The notes under the pieces are model-generated. The model was not told where the DNA came from. It was given only the letters and a program-made list of their open reading frames with translations, and did not search any database. Shown piece by piece: positions 5,717 to 7,566 of a DNA stretch of 7,566 bases (within the stretch, counting starts at the first letter, position 1; each line of letters starts with the position of its first letter). Location: positions 1 to 7,566 of the forward strand of contig JBGTBQ010000362.1 of assembly GCA_041749275.1 (NCBI GenBank), read 5' to 3'. The translations under genes and the position numbers were made by a program. Origin of the DNA: JBGTBQ01 sp041749275 (lineage in GTDB: Bacteria > Acidobacteriota > Blastocatellia > Pyrinomonadales > Pyrinomonadaceae).

Positions 5717-6487
5717 ATGGACGTTCGTGAGTACAACCGGCGCGCGTGGGATGGGGAGGTCGAGCGGGGAAATCCGTGGACGGTGCCGGTCAGCCCCGAA
5801 GTGATTGAGGCCGCGCGCCGTGGCGAGTGGCGAGTGCATCTGACCGAACAAAAGTACGCCCCGCGCGAGTGGTTCCCCGCCGAGATGGACGGACTCGAAG
5901 TCCTCTGCCTCGCTTCGGGCGGCGGGCAGCAGGCTCCTGTCTTCGCCGCCACGGGCGCGCGCGTGACGCTGCTCGACAACTCGCCGAAACAGTTGGAGCG
6001 CGACCGCATGGTCGCCGCACGCGAGACGCTCGACATCCGCCTCGTCGAGGGCGACATGCGCGACCTCTCGGCGTTCGCCGACGAGAGCTTCGACCTCGTC
6101 TTCCATCCCGTCTCGAATCTTTTCATCCCCGATGTGCGCCCCGTCTGGCGCGAAGCGTTTCGCGTGCTCCGGCGCGGCGGCGCGTTGCTTGCCGGCTTCC
6201 TTAATCCGGCGCTCTTCATCTTCGGCTCGGAGACGGACGAGCACGACAAACTCGAAGTCAAATACACTCTGCCCTACTCCGATCTCACGAGCCTCACCGA
6301 AGTGGAGCGCGCGCGGCTGCTGCCGAACGGCGAGCCGCTGGAGTTCAGCCATACGCTCGAAGACCAGATCGGCGGGCAACTCGACGCCGGGTTCTACCTG
6401 ACCGGCCTCGAAGAAGACCGCCACACCGAGCTACGCATCGCACACTACATGCCGACCTACATCGCCACGCGGGCGGTCAAACCGTGA
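5717..6487 (+). CDS. Class I SAM-dependent methyltransferase
   Basis: From the ATG at 5717 the protein has 256 residues. An in-frame ATG at 5684 would add 11 residues (MLASHFFFSNT) that look unlike the family, which typically starts close to the NRRAWD motif, so I prefer 5717. Neither start has a Shine-Dalgarno; the bases before both are pyrimidine-rich. The Rossmann core shows motif I as LCLASGGGQQAPVFA (about 63-77), with GGG replacing the usual GxGxG. The acidic residue ending strand 2 is Asp87 in LLDNS, followed by EGDMRDL (111-117) and motif IV as FDLVFHPVSNLFIPD (125-139). It should transfer a methyl group from S-adenosylmethionine. The substrate is unknown; the C-terminal part (about 170-256) is probably the substrate cap. 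It lies downstream of the HxlR gene, separated by a heptad array, and may be controlled by it. Confidence 0.9.
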   Translation: MDVREYNRRAWDGEVERGNPWTVPVSPEVIEAARRGEWRVHLTEQKYAPREWFPAEMDGLEVLCLASGGGQQAPVFAATGARVTLLDNSPKQLERDRMVAARETLDIRLVEGDMRDLSAFADESFDLVFHPVSNLFIPDVRPVWREAFRVLRRGGALLAGFLNPALFIFGSETDEHDKLEVKYTLPYSDLTSLTEVERARLLPNGEPLEFSHTLEDQIGGQLDAGFYLTGLEEDRHTELRIAHYMPTYIATRAVKP

Positions 6488-6854
6488 ACGCCGGACGCCC
6501 AATCATGTTAGCGATTGATTTTCAATGCGACCAGAAACGCGCCATTCACCAATCGCGCACAACTGCTTGCACGGAGCGATACTGAGTCGTCCAGCTCATT
6601 CTTCATCACTAACCTGCAAAAGAAACATCATTTTACAATCTTACTTTTTCGCTCATCGGTCGGAGTCCGCTTCTTCAAGGCTACGTCCAGAAAAAATAGT
6701 TCCTCGAATTGTGTAAAGGATGTGAACGGCGCTTAACCCAACGCGGCCTGTTGCGTTCCAAAGGCGCGCCACGGGTTACGCATGTAAGTTAAGGGCTGGT
6801 TTAGGTGTGAGCGAGTAGGCCGCCCATTTTGAACCGAGGCCGGACGAAATTTCC

Positions 6855-6883
6855 TTGTCACCGCAAGAAGGTTGCCGTATCAT
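6855..6883 (+). promoter_or_regulatory. Sigma70-type promoter of the CsgG-like gene
   Basis: TTGTCA (6855-6860) and TATCAT (6878-6883) are separated by exactly 17 bases. Each differs from the classical -35 and -10 hexamers by one base. It would start transcription near 6890 and give a leader of about 55 bases. It is the best promoter match in the window. Confidence 0.65.
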
Positions 6884-6932
6884 GCCGACGCGCTGTTGTA
6901 ACATCCTCTAGGTTCCTAACCGACCACTCACT

Positions 6933-6937
6933 AGGAG
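6933..6937 (+). promoter_or_regulatory. Shine-Dalgarno of the CsgG-like gene
   Basis: AGGAG ends seven bases before the ATG at 6945, a standard position, and fixes the start of the truncated gene. Confidence 0.85.
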
Positions 6938-6944
6938 AGTCCTC

Positions 6945-7566
6945 ATGAAAATACTTTTCAGCTTCACGTCCTTACTGTTCATCGTCTTTTCTCTAGGATT
7001 GAGTTTTGCCTCCGCACGAAATCCGCGCTTGGACCGGAGTAAGAAGGAGCAAGCGACCCAGAGCAAGCAAGCCGATACAGGCAAACAGACCGACAGTAAG
7101 CCGGCAACCAAGGCCAAACGCAGAACGATTGCCGTCCTCGACTTCGGCGACGCGAGCCTCACCGTCCTCAAGAAGAACCTCGGACGGCAACTTGCCATCC
7201 TGCTCTCGAACGCGTTCACCAAGCAAGGAGACTTCATCGTCGTTGAGCGCCTACAATTGGATCGGGTAACTGATCAGGTCAACAAGGAAGAGGACACGGA
7301 TCGTTTTAAAGAAAACCCTCTCGTCCGCATCGGGAAACTCCTGAAAGCCGACGCCCTCATTCTGGGCGACATCACGGAATTCACGGCCACCAAAAAGGGT
7401 AAGAGCTTCGGCATCGCCTCTAAATCATCTTACACTGCAAAACTCGGCCTGGCCGTCCGTCTGGTTGACATCAGTTCAGGCGAAGTCCTCGACGCCGTCA
7501 ATCTTGAGGAGACCGCCGACGAGAAAGGGGAGTCCAATCCGTTCTGGCAGAAGGGCGCCGAGTTGG
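6945..7566 (+). CDS. Secreted CsgG-like protein, N-terminal 207 residues (3' end outside window)
   Basis: The frame is open from the ATG at 6945 to the end of the window. It begins with a Sec signal peptide (MKILF, then a hydrophobic core to about residue 20, cleavage probably after ASA near 24). There is no Cys at the cleavage site, so unlike curli CsgG it is not a lipoprotein. Residues 26-60 form a Lys/Gln/Thr-rich, probably disordered linker. From about 61 the CsgG/TolB-N-like fold appears: TIAVLDFGD (61-69), FIVVERLQLDRV (97-108), IGKLLKADALILGDITEF (129-146) and LAVRLVDISSGEVLD (169-183). E. coli CsgG forms the outer-membrane curli secretion pore. Many distant relatives are periplasmic or outer-membrane proteins of unknown role, and no other curli gene is in view. 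A good promoter and ribosome binding site precede it, so it starts its own transcription unit. Confidence 0.85.
   Translation, partial: MKILFSFTSLLFIVFSLGLSFASARNPRLDRSKKEQATQSKQADTGKQTDSKPATKAKRRTIAVLDFGDASLTVLKKNLGRQLAILLSNAFTKQGDFIVVERLQLDRVTDQVNKEEDTDRFKENPLVRIGKLLKADALILGDITEFTATKKGKSFGIASKSSYTAKLGLAVRLVDISSGEVLDAVNLEETADEKGESNPFWQKGAEL

Larger units (their letters stand above)
6488..6944. other. Long intergenic region, 457 bases, no convincing gene
   Basis: No ORF here has coding character. It is A/T-richer than the genes in its first half (about 6510-6720). It holds no strong terminator for the methyltransferase gene. A foldable segment lies at 6732-6793: TAACCC (6734-6739) pairs with GGGTTA (6773-6778), enclosing an AACGC/GCGTT hairpin (6740-6744 with 6753-6757) and the palindrome GGCGCGCC (6763-6770). 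CTTAAC (6732-6737) could instead pair with GTTAAG (6788-6793). The last third holds the promoter of the CsgG-like gene. Confidence 0.5.

Noticed and set aside
6515..6736. Plus-strand ORF of 73 codons in the long intergenic region
   Set aside because: It has no Shine-Dalgarno, no domain, and low-complexity Ser/Phe/Asn composition typical of A/T-rich non-coding DNA.
6734..6778. Possible integron attC-like or tRNA-like fold
   Set aside because: The closing stem and one hairpin are present, but the conserved core ends of attC and the tRNA D, anticodon and T-loop signatures are absent.

Overview
The window reads as a piece of a GC-rich bacterial chromosome. Its gene set and its heptad-repeat intergenic regions recall Acidobacteriota, perhaps the Blastocatellia. 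That placement is an inference from protein style and repeat style, not from a marker gene. There is no rRNA, tRNA, CRISPR array, transposase or phage gene, and I see no obvious defence island.

Layout. (1) Bases 1-171 are the C-terminal end of a plus-strand gene, probably an anti-sigma-like or related regulatory protein. It is followed by a secreted, beta-repeat DUF4097-type protein (261-1445). (2) A strong bidirectional hairpin terminator (1492-1524) separates this from a convergent minus-strand gene for a secreted S9 prolyl-oligopeptidase-family peptidase (1567-3552). (3) Upstream of that, on the same strand, lies a response regulator with a GGDEF diguanylate cyclase domain (3790-4764). (4) A 417-base divergent intergenic region holds a 122-bp element bounded by 12-bp inverted repeats. 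It contains a 25-codon ORF followed directly by a terminator-like hairpin. (5) On the plus strand come an HxlR-type regulator with a cysteine-rich tail (5182-5616) and a class I SAM-dependent methyltransferase (about 5717-6487). (6) After a 457-base non-coding stretch with one good sigma70-type promoter comes the start of a secreted CsgG-like protein (6945 to the window end, truncated).

The most unusual theme is not a protein. Four gene boundaries carry short degenerate arrays with a 7-base period, each of a different sequence class: A/T-rich at 208-242, CAGTRAG-like at 1440-1586, GGGGAGA-like around 3705-3794, and GAGYCRG-like at 5625-5666. At 1440-1586 two arrays of seven heptads face each other across the terminator and run into the stop codons of both convergent genes. 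At 3705-3794 an inverted pair reaches past the stop codon of the GGDEF gene.

Functionally the window mixes envelope proteins (DUF4097 protein, secreted peptidase, CsgG-like protein) with signalling (REC-GGDEF, HxlR). The genes look like separate small units rather than one pathway. The HxlR-methyltransferase pair and the presumed anti-sigma-DUF4097 pair are the only plausible operons.
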